From NCBI GenBank assembly GCA_030704615.1, contig CM060733.1, positions 33,604,001 through 33,668,000 of the forward strand: a stretch of 64,000 nt of DNA, written 5' to 3'. The stretch's first letter is position 1; each line of letters begins with the position of its first letter. The notes below the pieces were generated by a model. That model saw only the letters and a program-made list of their open reading frames with translations, searched no databases and was not told where the DNA came from. The DNA is from Takakia lepidozioides. Lineage: Eukaryota > Streptophyta > Takakiopsida > Takakiales > Takakiaceae. A program made the position numbers and the translations under genes. This document shows positions 24,265 through 34,937 of this stretch, piece after piece.

Positions 24265-25612
24265 CGAATTTAGCTTAAAATAGAGCCTCTTCCCTTTGCA
24301 GGTACTGACCCATTTTGGGGTGGGATCCTATCCTCTGCCCCTTGCTGTTGGAGCACCCACAAGATAGCATATGGCTGTCTTGACAATGTTAAGCAAGGGG
24401 ATTGCAAGGTGGCCTTTGTGGGTTCTGAAACCTATTACACATTTTATATTCTGTGGAGAAATCTCGGCATCCATTGACTGGAAGAAGAACTTCAAGATGT
24501 AAGTCCCCAACATGTCTTTATTTACCAAGTTGTCATCTGATTCGGAAAACATTCATGACCCTAAAATTCCATCTGCCTCTGAATTCCACACTGTAGACAT
24601 CCCTCCACAGGAGCTTTAATGATATAACAAGGGCTTACCCTCCCTTTAGGAAGATGTGGAAGAGAGAGCAAGTAGGATGAGGCTGGAGCAGCCAGCATTG
24701 TTAGCACCAGGGATGCTGAAAACAAAGCTGGCAAAGATCCTGTGCCCAGTGACAGGGCCGCCTCATCCCTCAATGGCAGGACCACAAAATATGCACTCAG
24801 CAGCTGCCACAGCAAAGCCCACAAACAAACATGCAAAAGTTAGCAGAAAATTAAAGAAAATAAGAAGAATTACAATTTGGTTTGTTGTTCTGCAGGTGAA
24901 CACCTGCATATGCACACTCCCAACACTATCTGCATGTTGCAAACTTACTGTATCTTAGTGGTAAACCGGAACGAATTATCAAGTGTTGATCTTCGAAGTA
25001 CCGAGAACTGCTCCCAACCACAACGCAGGGGAGAAAGTGCGAACAACTTGAGCTGAATGGTGGATGAACCTGCAACTCTCTGTGGAGACATCCCGACATA
25101 TTGGGATAGCCATTTCACTGCCATAACAGGTACACGCGGTGCAAAACCGCAGGACCTACAGAACTGTAGTAACTCAAATTAGGGGCCTAGGCAATGTGCC
25201 CGCAATGTTCAAGAAAGCCCGGACAGATAACTACGATTCTCGGGTCACATCACGTAGGTTGCGAATAAATTTGCAACGCAGACTGAATTGAAACCAAAAA
25301 CCCAAGTCTTTTCAGCTATCCTCAGGAGTAGTTCAATGCTCAGGGATTCACAAACAAGGTGTGCGCTGGGAGCCATAATCTGATCTTTACCACAATTCCT
25401 TGGGGATGTAACCTCTGCCGACCAAACATTGGGAAACAATTAGATCTTTGCTATATCTTTAATGGCTTGGGACAATGACGATTTGACAAATGCAGGCTGA
25501 TTGGAGAACTTACAAAGAAAAAAGCCGAGAATGCATGCAGCAGCGCCGGAACTTCATGTTGATGCACATGCACGAACCGGCTTACCAGCGCCTCCACATG
25601 TCTGTTGGTCAT
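18042..25612 (-). CDS. TLC/AAA-family ATP:ADP antiporter-like membrane protein
   Basis: Multi-pass membrane protein of the bacterial/plastid nucleotide-transporter type (TLC family). Exons read on the minus strand: 25514-25612, 24639-24803, about 23869-23973, about 23117-23220, 22620-22688, 22356-22452, 21730-21779, 20922-~21157, 20056-20169, 19645-19776, 19052-19132, 18615-18731 and 18042-18128. Exon joins recreate continuous family text, e.g. SAFFF|LLSAYFVVLPLRDE, FFLW|IALLNLFTISAMWA, GQLTVT|GRLLTRVGVTAAL and AICALP|VCVGWLWVAI. Signatures include LFGFVGAGATLGQL, NYVVTRPAREILFT and FVQRLGDAAAAGIYK. The protein ends LEISPR before TAA. The likely start is ATG 25612 (MTNRHVEAL). Only the third/fourth exon border is unsettled, and a TAG follows KAQTTD if that exon is read too far. 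The substrate is inferred from the family; a plastid or other membrane is likely but no clear transit peptide is visible. The gene appears intact. Confidence 0.85.
24219..24259. repeat. (GA)n microsatellite next to a LINE-type tail motif
   Basis: About 20 GA units in an intron of the transporter gene. It is preceded by the reverse complement of CAAACAACGTCTTATGAGTA, the tail motif of the second LINE family in this window (see 39434-40327 and 55497-56062). A shorter GA tract lies at 23755-23772. Confidence 0.8.
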
Positions 25613-26645
25613 TCTGTCAGAGGATTGTATTATACTTTCAACGACTCAGCGTCGTACACATCCTGTTGCCTTCTTCAAGGCAAGATGGCAAGGATCATTG
25701 ATGCGAATTCGAGCCTTCTCCTCCTTATTGAGGAACCGGGTCAAGTCCATGATACCATCTTTCCATATTTTGCACCAACTCTCACAGATGTTCTATGACG
25801 TGCTTTTCTTCTTATACATAGCACAAGTAAAGGATTTGGTGTTCCAAGATCACTGCAATTCCCTTTGATAACACAAAATAACGTCGGTGAAGTGGATGTT
25901 GGGAATCCATCTGTGACGACATTGTGGATTGAAGTTCAATCTGGATTTGCTTTAGTACTACCCGGTAGAGTACTCTAATCTAACGTGCTCTACGATTCGT
26001 CCCTTGCTCCTTCCTTCTATTCAGGGCCAAGACTCCGTTTGTGCCCGGGATTGTGAGGCGACTAAGAGGGATCTTACGCGCGGATCAGCATTGCAGATGC
26101 CTGCAACATCTACCTCGTGTCTATTTCAGTATGGCAAAACCGTGAACAATTACACGGAACTCACATAACCTCACAAACTATACAAGGTTGTTCGCATCTT
26201 GGAGTTTTGAAACAGCTTGGCATGCAAAATGTTGGCACACAATTTAGATCTTCGACAAATCCCGAAGGAAAATGAGAAGCTGTGACGATCAGCCATTGTC
26301 AAATCATGAAACCACACACGGAAAACCAAAACCCTAATATGTCTGAGCTGTGTCCATGGCAGCCATCGCCATTTCTTTCCCCTCTCCAAATTCACGAAGC
26401 TGCGTTGCCACCCTTTTACAAAAGGGTGGAAGAATAGTAAAACTGTCCAAAAATAGATGTACAGTGTACGTATAATACAAACCCTATTATTAGTATTTAG
26501 AATTCTAGCAACGCAAGGTTGGAAGCTAGTTTAGTGCCATAGTGCCTCGTCATCATCGCCATGTTTTGTAGACACGTCATCATAGCCATGTCATCATCGT
26601 CGACAAAAAATTTATCTCTGCCCAGACTGCCCAAAAGTAACTGTC
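25613..26645. other. Presumed promoter side of the transporter gene; no gene seen
   Basis: About 1 kb upstream of the minus-strand transporter start. It has no long ORF with family resemblance. A minus-strand ATG-led reading near 25745 (MDLTRFLNKEEK) stops before the main ATG at 25612 and could be an upstream ORF in the 5' UTR. Confidence 0.4.
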
Positions 26646-27137
26646 TTGCAGCGCGTAGAAGGGATTGCCCCCCCCCCCTTCCACACAGCGATCCCCGGTG
26701 GAGACTGGAGACGTTTGCAGATTATGAGTACACCACATGAGCTCTCACAGCTGGAATTTGCTCGATGGTGGGTCAACCGCCGGCTTCATAATATTCCTAT
26801 TGAGGATTGTATGTCTCCTTTGTTGTGTTGGAAAGGAAATGCACATAGGTGGCCAAATGTGGCGTGGCTGGCGAAGATATTGGGCATTCTGGGTAGCCAA
26901 ATCGAGACTGAAAGGATTTTCAGTGTGGCCGGTGTGCTCACAAGTTTGTGGAGATGCAGGCCGGGGGTGGAGAACCTTGACAGCTTAGTTATGATCTACA
27001 AAAATTGGCCTGATGACGCAAGGGTGGGGTGCAGCTTTGCAAATAAGGATGTGGCTGAGTTCTGTGATGCCGAGGCTGATCTCCTCGACTCACATGAGGA
27101 TGAACTCGGAGAGGCAGGAATGTTTGAGGACGAGTAG
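26646..27137 (+). mobile_element. hAT transposase C-terminal dimerisation domain (remnant)
   Basis: A 163-codon ORF. It carries the hATC domain: ARWWVNRRLHNIPIEDC, PLLCWKGNAHRWPNVAWLA, then the diagnostic SQIETERIFSVAG and ENLDSLVMIYKNWPDD. The tail is acidic and ends at TAG. The catalytic core and BED finger are absent upstream, so only the 3' end of a hAT element remains. It is followed 110 bp later by copy 3 of the AT-rich MITE, which may be this element's own end or an independent insertion. Confidence 0.88.
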
Positions 27138-27247
27138 ATAGGCAAAAATTGGTCTATGGGCTCCTGCGGTATAGAGAAGTTATAGATATTTCCACAAATA
27201 CATAAAGGAACTTCTTTTTTTCTTAAATAGAAAGGGAAGGTAGCCCT

Positions 27248-27522
27248 CATTGTTTTTATTTCTGGCGAAATTTCGCACTTTTTCGACCTCAAAAATCAAA
27301 ATCGAATATTCTGTCGTAAATTCCCTATTTTATCATGGATGAAATCGCCAAAATTCTCAAAAACAGATGAATTCGCCTATTGTGGATGATATACATGGAT
27401 GAAAGTACAGAAGAGGATGATTCAGTCCAGATTTCAGTGGATGAGCAGAAAATATGGCTATTTCCTGCAAAACTCAGTAGCCACTCATGTTCTTTTCCAA
27501 ATTTGAAAAAAAAAACACTGGC
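27248..27522. mobile_element. AT-rich MITE, copy 3
   Basis: Third copy of the family at 2818-3095 and 4670-4932: the same TCTGGCGAAATTTCG start, CATGGATGAA words and AACTCAGTAGCCACTCATG end. It is flanked by the direct repeat AGCCCT (27242-27247 and 27523-27528). The right end, read in reverse, is CCAGTGTTTTTTTTTT, close to the copy 2 ends. It lies directly downstream of the hAT transposase remnant. Confidence 0.7.
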
Positions 27523-27932
27523 AGCCCTTGAGAACGTTATTGATAATTATTGAAGGGAAAAAAGTAAACCCTTACATGCCCATAGGCCGCCATAAGGCAA
27601 AGACTCACGAGATTCGTGATGGATGCCCCGAAGAGCAGTAGCCAGTATCATTCCAGGATACTGATTGCCTAACGGGCAAATTCTTTTGTTCCCTATGGCG
27701 CCCTTAGTTGTATTACCTAGTAATTATCTGAATCTTAGCTACAACCAGTTTTGGGCTTATCCTTTACCCATTGTTTATACACATAACATCTTTGAAATTT
27801 TATTTTTCCCCTTTATCAATGTAACATATAACCTCAACTCTATGTTTTGAGGTGCCTCAAAATATTAGTTTGAGCTTTAAGAAATAAATAAGTAAGAATA
27901 TTACCTGCTGAGGTGGTGGCGGCACTTCGTCT

Positions 27933-27981
27933 GCTGAAGTGCGCACTTCAGCTTACATATATATATATATATATATATATA
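27933..27981. repeat. Perfect 20-bp palindrome next to (AT)n
   Basis: GCTGAAGTGCGCACTTCAGC at 27933-27952 is a perfect palindrome, followed at once by about 12 AT units to 27981. Palindrome-plus-(AT)n sites are prone to cruciform formation and breakage. No function is assigned. The flanks to 28551 hold no gene. Confidence 0.85.
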
Positions 27982-28551
27982 ACCTAATATTAGTATATGA
28001 AAATATATTCTGTTAAATTTGTACATACCTGTACATATCCGTATACATACCACCCTAGTATGTGAATTCCTTTTCAGACCTACTCCTACCTGGCATCCGG
28101 GATGTCCCACATGGCAATACCCCTACCACCCACGTACCCCACCCACGCCTGGATCTGCACGGGGCCCTACCAGCTTGGCCTTAAAGGTCCATTAGACATA
28201 CAAGTCTGGTATGTCAAAATGGACATACCAGTACACCACTGATCTCAACTTGACAAAAAAAAACAAAACAAAACAAAACAAAACAATCATCTCGTTTTTT
28301 GTTTTTTTTTTTTTTAAAGAGAACAGGGGCTCTTGGCAGAACTTTAATATGTTTATTAGGGGGAAAAAAAAATTAAAACCCCGTTGAACACCATTGAGGT
28401 GGTACACACACCGTAATCAGTGATCGTTGAAATATCATAATCATTACTAACTACATTAGTATGTGTACATCACTCGCAAAACCCACAAATACTACCACTT
28501 TCTACCATCAACTGGACCAGATTCTAAAATATTTATTTATTTACAGACAGC

Positions 28552-29335
28552 TTGGTCTCCCTATACCTTCTCACCAACCAAATTTGTATGTCATCATCAG
28601 AGATCCACCATCTTGTTAGTGCACTTATAAAAGAAATCGTTGATGTTGTATCATCTTTACCGTTGCAAATCCATATACATAAAGTTCAATCTTACCCCGG
28701 CATAATAGGTTATGACATAGCAGACCATCTTGCTCAACTTGGTGTCATTGAGCCAATTGCTAACCCCTCGACCAGCCCTATCCACCAGTCATACACCTAC
28801 CCGTTTTGGTTTCTATCAACAAGGGCTACATTCCCGACCATAGCACCTATACGGAATTTGCACATACACATTCAAGGCGAGATCAAACTACTCATACAAG
28901 AATCCCGCACCTTCAGAAATTCCTACATATCTATGTGGGTCTCGTCCCCGCATCTGCTACATAGTATGTCCAATCATTTTTGGACATCCCCTAGGGTTAC
29001 TGATACACAAATCAAACAAACTTTGAAATTTCGGTATGGTCAATACGTGGGCAATCAACGACGAAACTTGTTCTGGCCATTATTATATCATAATAAACAT
29101 TGTGTGTTATATTCATCCCAAAATCCCCAAATAGATACATGGCCACACTTACTTCTCCACTGCAACCACCCTATTCATGGGTTGCGGGTAACTAGATATA
29201 ACCAAGGGGTTAGACAACTCTATAAAATTATCACTTCACATCCGAAATCCAAATGGTTTAACCTCATCAATGCAGGCACGTTCCAAGGTTGCCCACCGGA
29301 CCACCTTATATCCCCATGGTTGCTATCGTGTGTAT
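28552..29335 (+). mobile_element. LINE family A, 3' ORF fragment (left half, split by a gypsy insertion)
   Basis: An ORF open from 28552. Residues about 43-64 include QSYPGIIGYDIADHLAQLG, like the last helix of an RNase H domain ('H.GI.GNE.AD.LA'). The C-terminal part has RYGQYVGNQRRNLFW and IDTWPHLLLHCNHP, a degenerate zinc-knuckle-like box shared with the minus-strand copy at 38095-38720. The ORF is cut at 29335 by an LTR element and resumes at 37306, so the last codons of the visible ORF after 29335 belong to the LTR. Reverse transcriptase is absent; it is a 5'-truncated copy. Confidence 0.7.
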
Positions 29336-29607
29336 TGTCGCACACCTCACTTCGGTAAGCTCCCCTTCAAGTCATAGTTACTCGATTTGATGCGCGCGTC
29401 TAACTCCCAAACTGGCCGCCGGGCCAACTTAGAGCTTCGACTGCTCACCGGGACATAACGGTCCCCCTTTGCTCCTCCACAAGACCCTCTCTCAATTTGG
29501 GCCTAATGGAATTCCCTTTGGTTGTTGGCAGTCCGGAACAGCTCCCCACACCTTGGTCGTTTTCCGGCTCGCGCGCTTACTCATTAGTTTTTGGTCACCA
29601 ACGGGCT
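29336..29607 (-). repeat. Partial LTR of G2 (first 272 bp)
   Basis: Closely matches the first 272 bp of the LTRs at 36575, 45621 and 48085, up to CAACGGGCTTG. There the nested element G1 begins. Confidence 0.9.
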
Positions 29608-30231
29608 TGTAGCAAGGACGAGAACATGACTGAACACAAACAAGAGATAAAACTAGAGGTACAAGGCTAGACAAGAAGTCAAGGTCGGCGTGGCCGAATG
29701 CACGATGAGTAAATAGGAATCAAGACAATCTTTATAACGATGAACAAGAGTACAAGATATTGGAACACGACTTGAATATTGGAATGCTGGAAACTGGACT
29801 GGAGTACCAGATACTGGAAACTGGGCTAGGGTACTGGGAACTGGACTGGAGTACTGGAAACTGGAAACAAGAGTAGCTTGAACTGGTGTTGGCGAGACTG
29901 AAGAGTGTCCAGTCTTGCCTCCTATATATACTGGCTATTAAGAAGCTTCCCCAATAATAGAGGTTTCTTGCTGGAGAAGTTTCCAAGATTAAACAAAAGT
30001 TTCTTGATGGAGAAGCTTCATTAAACAAAGGAGGTATCTTGATGGACAAGTTTCCTCCAAAAGAAGCTTCCTAAGTAGTTTCCCAAGTTACTCTTGGTAA
30101 TTTGGTAAACTCCCGGTAACTTGGTAAGTCATGGTAAATCATGGTAAGCCATGGTAACTTTCGGTAACTTGGTAACTTGGTAACTTCTGGTATTTACTCA
30201 TGGTAAGTTTTTCTGGGCTATGTCCGTGACA
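29608..30231 (-). repeat. 3' LTR of G1
   Basis: Begins TGTAGCAAGGACG and ends CCGTGACA. Its first 53 bp recur at 34885-34937 (starting TGTCAAGGACG). It contains runs of GGTAACTTGGTAA-like words between 30110 and 30200. Confidence 0.8.
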
Positions 30232-30286
30232 TCACCCCATCCTCCAGCGCCGAGCTCCTCGAGGAGCGGTAAAATCTTGGACTTGC

Positions 30287-30700
30287 TTAGAGTTGGAGAA
30301 AATCAAAAATCCGGCGAATAGTACTTGCCAAGTATTCGGCTCTTCGTTCTTGACTCAAATGATTTATAGGTCTCTGCAACCATCGATAGTGTCCAACACC
30401 TTGAACTTGGGACCACATAGTGATTTGAGCATTCTGATTTTCGAAACTGCTTTCAAACATGATTTCGTTGCCCTCTGGGTCCGAAGCCTCAACCTCCAAC
30501 AGAATTATCAGATTTGAGTAGGCTTCACTTGCCGTCGTACGGGGTTCAGACGAGGAAGTACGCGTCGCATTGGTGGCCCATCGTCTCGATAGCGTCGGCG
30601 TGATGTTGAAGGTCGTGAGAGTCAGAATGGCTGATCTGGTAGCTGGGTAAGCGACAACTCCAATGTATCTGGTTCCTGTGACTCCATACTGCCAATACAA
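30287..30700 (-). CDS. Extra ORF between chromodomain and 3' LTR of G1
   Basis: An open 137-codon ORF downstream of pol in the element's own direction, an unusual place for a gene in chromoviruses. It contains VGHYRWLQRPINHLSQERR and ends RRIFDFLQL. No membrane segment, so it does not look like an envelope gene. I do not recognise it; a chance ORF or a captured exon are alternatives. Confidence 0.4.
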   Translation of the reverse strand: MYWQYGVTGTRYIGVVAYPATRSAILTLTTFNITPTLSRRWATNATRTSSSEPRTTASEAYSNLIILLEVEASDPEGNEIMFESSFENQNAQITMWSQVQGVGHYRWLQRPINHLSQERRAEYLASTIRRIFDFLQL

Positions 30701-30859
30701 GATGCAAGAGTGCTGGAAGTGTAGCTATATATACTGATGTGTGGTGCTCCTCCCTCCTTAGCGTGTATCAGGTACATTAAATGTGGAGTCTTCACCTTGA
30801 AGCTAACTTGACTGACATCATCGTTGTGACGTCTTATTGACGTGTAGCTCGGGGATTAG

Positions 30860-32126
30860 CTGGATATCGTTGATAAAACTCTTAGACTTTGTCAGATGCA
30901 TTGGCGAGGTTGGATGAAGGTTCCCACGTTCGTTCGCTGATGTCGTAGCTTTTCTAATGTACGAAATACTTAAGACGTTTATACTTGATGCGAGAGTCTA
31001 GGACTTCGTCGACTTCATACTCAAGTTCTTGATTGACTTCGACTGGTGGAGGTGGTACGGAGACTCTCCCTGGAATATTTGATGGATGATACAACTCCAA
31101 TAATAAAACATGAAAGACTGGATGGATGCGCATACTTCGTGGGAGTTTAAGCCGAAAACTGACCGGATTGATGGTCGCGAGGTTTGTATGTCTCGTCGAA
31201 GAAACCACACACGATCTCCGACCTTGAACTGGGGTTGGAATTGGCGACGTTGATCTGCATACTCCTTGTATTGTTTTTGAGCTTCTGCGAGGTGGGATGT
31301 AAGCTCCTTATGAATCGTAGCTAGATGAGTAGCAAGGTTTTCTACAGCAGGGCTTCCAACAGTCTTCATGTGGAAAGGGTTTGCTCGAGGATAATGACCA
31401 TAATTGGAGAAAAATGGAGTTTGTTTGGTCGAAGAATGTATAGTGTTGTTGTAGGCAAACTCAGCCAATGACAGAAGGTCCGTCCAATTATCTTGGTGAT
31501 AATTTATCGTACAGCGAAGATACTGCTCCAAAATCTGGTTTACACGTTCGGTTTGACCATCAGTCTGTGGATGATTAGCTGTAGAGAGGTTGATCTTAGT
31601 ATCCAATATGTGAAATAATCCCCTCCAGAAATTTGATATGAACTGTGGTCCTCGATCAGATACGATGTCCTTCGGGAGTCCATGAATGCGGTACATATTA
31701 TTGAGGAAGAGTCTTGCAGTTTCCTCGCCGGTAACCGTCTTATTACATTGAATGATGTGTCATCTTCGTAAAACGATCTACAATAACAAAGATTGAATCG
31801 GTGGTCTTGGAAATTGGAAGGTCCGTAATAAAGTCCATAGACACGGACGACCATGGACCCTCGGGAATGGGTAATGGTTGAAGAAGGCCGTAAGATCGAT
31901 GTCGTGGTCCCTTCGCTCTAGCACACGTGTCACAAAATTTTATGAATTTTTTCACGAGTTTCCACATCTGCGGCCACCAATAGTCCCTGGATATCAACTC
32001 CAATGTTTTGTTGAAGCCGAAATGTCCTGCAGCCGGAAGATCATGACATGTTTGAAGAATTCGAAGTTGCGTAGGTCCTGGATTGACATACTCCATCTCG
32101 CTTAACGTCAGTTTAGCTCCCTCCAA
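30860..32126 (-). pseudogene. G1 integrase and chromodomain
   Basis: 31743-32126 has the zinc-binding HHCC domain (HDLPAAGHFGF ... CDTCARAK) and the first catalytic Asp in SMDFITDLP. 30998-31696 has the second Asp in VSDRGPQFIS and the Glu in GQTERVNQIL. 30954-31208, in another frame, has HPVFHVLLLELYHPS, then the chromodomain start EYEVDEVLDSR, which continues to about 30860 (SERTWEPSSNLA) across a stop after YFVH. The frame changes between 31743 and 31696 and again near 31180. All three DDE residues survive, but the reading frame does not. Confidence 0.88.
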
Positions 32127-33364
32127 TAGATGTCGTCACTCCTCAAAAGCATCGATAATCGTTAGAAGTTCTTTGTCATGGATTTCATAATTGATCTCCG
32201 CAGCGGAAAATTTGCGAGAACGAAAACCAACAGGGTGGAGTCGGTCATCTGTACCGTATTGCGAGAATACCGCGCTAAGTGCAAAGTCCGATGCATCTGC
32301 TTATAAGAAGAATGGTTTAGATGGGTCTGCATGTACCAGTATTGGAGCCGTTGTAAATGTCTGCTTCAACCTTTCAAATGTCTGGTCAGCCTTCTCGTCC
32401 CATACAAATTTGTCATTCCATGTGAGTCGTGTCAACGGTGCAGCAATTTTGGAGTAGTCATTGATGAAGATTCTATAGAAATTTGCAAAGCCCAGAAAAC
32501 ATTGTACATCTCGGACCGAAGTTGGTTTAATCCACTCGATGATGGTTTGTATTTTCTTCTGATCCATAAAGACGTCTTTGTCCGAAAAAAATTCGACCTC
32601 AGATTGATGGAAAAGACATTTCTCCAACTTGGCATATAGTCTTCTTTCTCTTAATTTATCAAGGACAAGGCGTACATGGCGGCCATGTTCTTCTTCATTC
32701 TGTGAAAATATCAAAATGTCGTCCAAATAGATGACTACAAAGTCATCTAAAAATTCTCGAAAGATGTCATTCATCATATGTTGGAAAATTGCTGGAGCAT
32801 TGGTAAGACCGAAAGGTATAACACTGTATTCAAAATGTCCATACCTTGTTCGAAAAGCTGTTTTCCATTCGTCTCCTTCTTTTATCCGTACAAGGTTATA
32901 GGCTCATCTCAAGTCGATTTTGGTGAAAATATTTGCTCGTCCCAGCTGGTCGAGAAGCCCAGAAATCAGAGGTAACGGATAACGATTTTTTATTGTGACT
33001 TTGTTGAGACCACGATAGTCGACACACATGCATAATGATCCGTCCTTCTTTTTCACAAACAAGATAGGCGCCCCCGCGGGTGATTTTGAATGTCGGATGA
33101 AGTGCTTCGACAAATTTTCATCAATGTATTTATGTAATGCAGCCAACTCCGTCTGGGATAAGTTATAGATTGGGCCGAATGGTGGTTGGGCTCCTTCTTG
33201 TAACTCAATTGCATAGTCATAAGGTCGATGTTCTGCATTTTTCTTGTCGAAGACATCTTTGAAATCTTGATATTGAGCGGTAATGTTGAAGTACCTTTGT
33301 ATGTTGTGGTCTTGATCGGAGTTGCATAAAGTGCAAATGCCGCCTCTTTTTTTGTAGCTCTCAT
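32127..33364 (-). pseudogene. G1 reverse transcriptase and RNase H
   Basis: 33146-32904 holds [20 protein letters not shown] and [18 protein letters not shown] and ends KIDLR followed by TGA (32904-32906), where Gly (GGA) is expected. 32777-32301 resumes with the YLDDILIF active site and CFLGFANFYRIFINDYSK. RNase H (DASDFAL) follows after a TAA replacing Glu, and an EE.RHLLEGA box has TGA for Trp near 32134. Three premature stops with the flanking text intact point to point mutations in an old copy. Confidence 0.88.
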
Positions 33365-33442
33365 GAAAGCTCTAGCTCCAAGGAATATGGGTTGAATACC
33401 TTTGATATTTCTACATTTTTGTCTTGTAGAAATTTTTCGCGA

Positions 33443-33841
33443 TCACCAGTCGATGTCGGGATTGTGAAATACGAACCAGGGAAGTCCAAGGATCACATGA
33501 TTCGTTGGAGACTGGATGACATTGAAAACAATATGTGATGCTTGACCTTTAAGCTTCACTTCAAGTGGTCGAGTTTCATGGTCCACATTTCCTGATGCTA
33601 ACGGTCGTCCATCGATGATTTCAACGGGGACCGATAGTTTCTTCTTTACGAGCGTTAAATTGTATTGTTTCGCAAAGTTTTTGTCCATAAAACAAGCTAA
33701 AACTCCTAAGTCCAAAAGTGCTTCTACAACGATATCTCGATTTTGTACTCTGATTTTTACCGGAACTGTGAAGCAAGGTGCAGGGTCTAGAAGTAGAAAG
33801 AGACCTTTTTTCGGTAAGGAATTTGTGGTGTCCAGCCGCAT
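33443..33841 (-). pseudogene. G1 retroviral-type aspartic protease
   Basis: Reads VEALLDLGVLACFMDKNFA, where the active-site triad D-S/T-G has become DLG, and VILGLPWFVFHNPDIDW, the conserved ILG box. It lies between the gag zinc knuckle and reverse transcriptase. The altered triad suggests loss of activity. Confidence 0.82.
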
Positions 33842-34841
33842 GGTCCATACTGTGACTGGACATCGTCATTTTCCAATCTTCTCTTGTTATGGCAGTTTAA
33901 TGCTATGTGATCTTCTTCTCCGCAATAGAAGCATAATCCATTTGAGCACCGTCTTTGTTTTTCTTGTGACGTCAATGGTTTGAATCGGACAGCATCAATC
34001 TGCATAGGATCACTACTGGATGTCTGATGGATCGTTGTATTTGGTGTCGTAGTAGCAGTGACATGATGCGTCGTCGACCATCTAGATCGCTTTTCTTGAC
34101 GTTTTTCGAACAAACGATTATCGCATGCAATGACTTGGGTGATGAATTCACTCAGTGTGCTCACGTTTGGCATTGTCAGCAACAAATCTTTTACATATTT
34201 AGTCCACATCGAAACTGACTAATGAGGCTCTTCTCATTCCAGTCGAGGTCACACGCAAGTTGTCAAGATTCGGCAGCACAAACGGAAGCAGGACGTGCTC
34301 TTTGTCGAAGATTTCGCATCTTTGTTTCTGCAACTCTCTCTTTATCATTCTCTCCAAACGTTGCAGTGAACTCGGACATGAATGCTTCAAAATTATATAG
34401 TAAATGCGAATTTTTTTCTAATAGCGGTGCAAACCAAGATAAGGCAGTGCCTGATAGAAAGGTGCCCACAAATCCCACTTGAATACCTTCATCGGGGTAG
34501 CGTTGTGGATGTAGTCGTAGGAACAGTCGTACTTGTTGAACAAAACCACGAAATCTTGATCTCGTCCCATCAAATTTCTCGGGCATGCTGATCTTTGGTT
34601 CTCTCGTAATCTGTTGAAGAAGAACCGTTGTAGTAGGAGCTGTTGCAGTAGGGAATTGTATGGTTGAAGATCCATTGTTTGATTCCTTGAACTCTGAAAT
34701 TTGTTGTTGCAAATTGTGGAGAGCGTTATCAAGATCTTGAGACTGATCAGCTTGCAATTGGGCGGTAGATGTACGAAGTTCTTGCATCTGGAGCTGAAAA
34801 CTCTGCAATGTGGTGACCATTTCCGCAAATGTGTCTTCCAT
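33787..34841 (-). pseudogene. G1 gag (capsid and CCHC zinc knuckle)
   Basis: Starts at ATG 34841 with a coiled-coil-like N-terminus (MEDTFAEMVTTLQSFQLQMQ). Then comes the capsid motif PEKFDGTRSRFRGFVQQVRL and SGTALSWFAPLLE. After a frameshift near 34300 it continues in 33787-34209 with the zinc knuckle CFYCGEEDHIALNC. The capsid resembles sushi-ichi-type Gag. Confidence 0.82.
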
Positions 34842-34884
34842 CTTAACTAACTAAAGAACAAACTTTAGTCTCGTTAAACTGTCA

Positions 34885-34937
34885 AGGACGAAAACATGAC
34901 TGAACACAAACAAGAGATAAGACTAGAGGTACAAGGC
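34885..34937 (-). repeat. Truncated 5' LTR of G1
   Basis: 53 bp matching 29608-29662 apart from a 2-bp indel and a few changes, ending ...GGTACAAGG. The next base belongs to G2 internal sequence, so this junction is a deletion breakpoint. Confidence 0.85.

Larger units (their letters stand above)
29608..34937 (-). mobile_element. Chromovirus-type Ty3/gypsy element G1, nested in G2
   Basis: Minus orientation. The left (3') LTR is 29608-30231; the right (5') LTR survives only as 34885-34937, which repeats the first 53 bp of the left one. Order along the minus strand: gag, protease, reverse transcriptase, RNase H, integrase, chromodomain, an extra small ORF, a purine tract (GGAGGATGGGG) next to the 3' LTR. 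Several stops and frameshifts make it inactive. The gag and integrase style recall sushi-like/Tcn1-type chromoviruses rather than the usual seed-plant clades; that placement is inference. Confidence 0.85.

Noticed and set aside
29336-29358. Last codons of the ORF that opens at 28552
   Set aside because: They lie inside the G2 LTR; the true LINE frame resumes at 37306.
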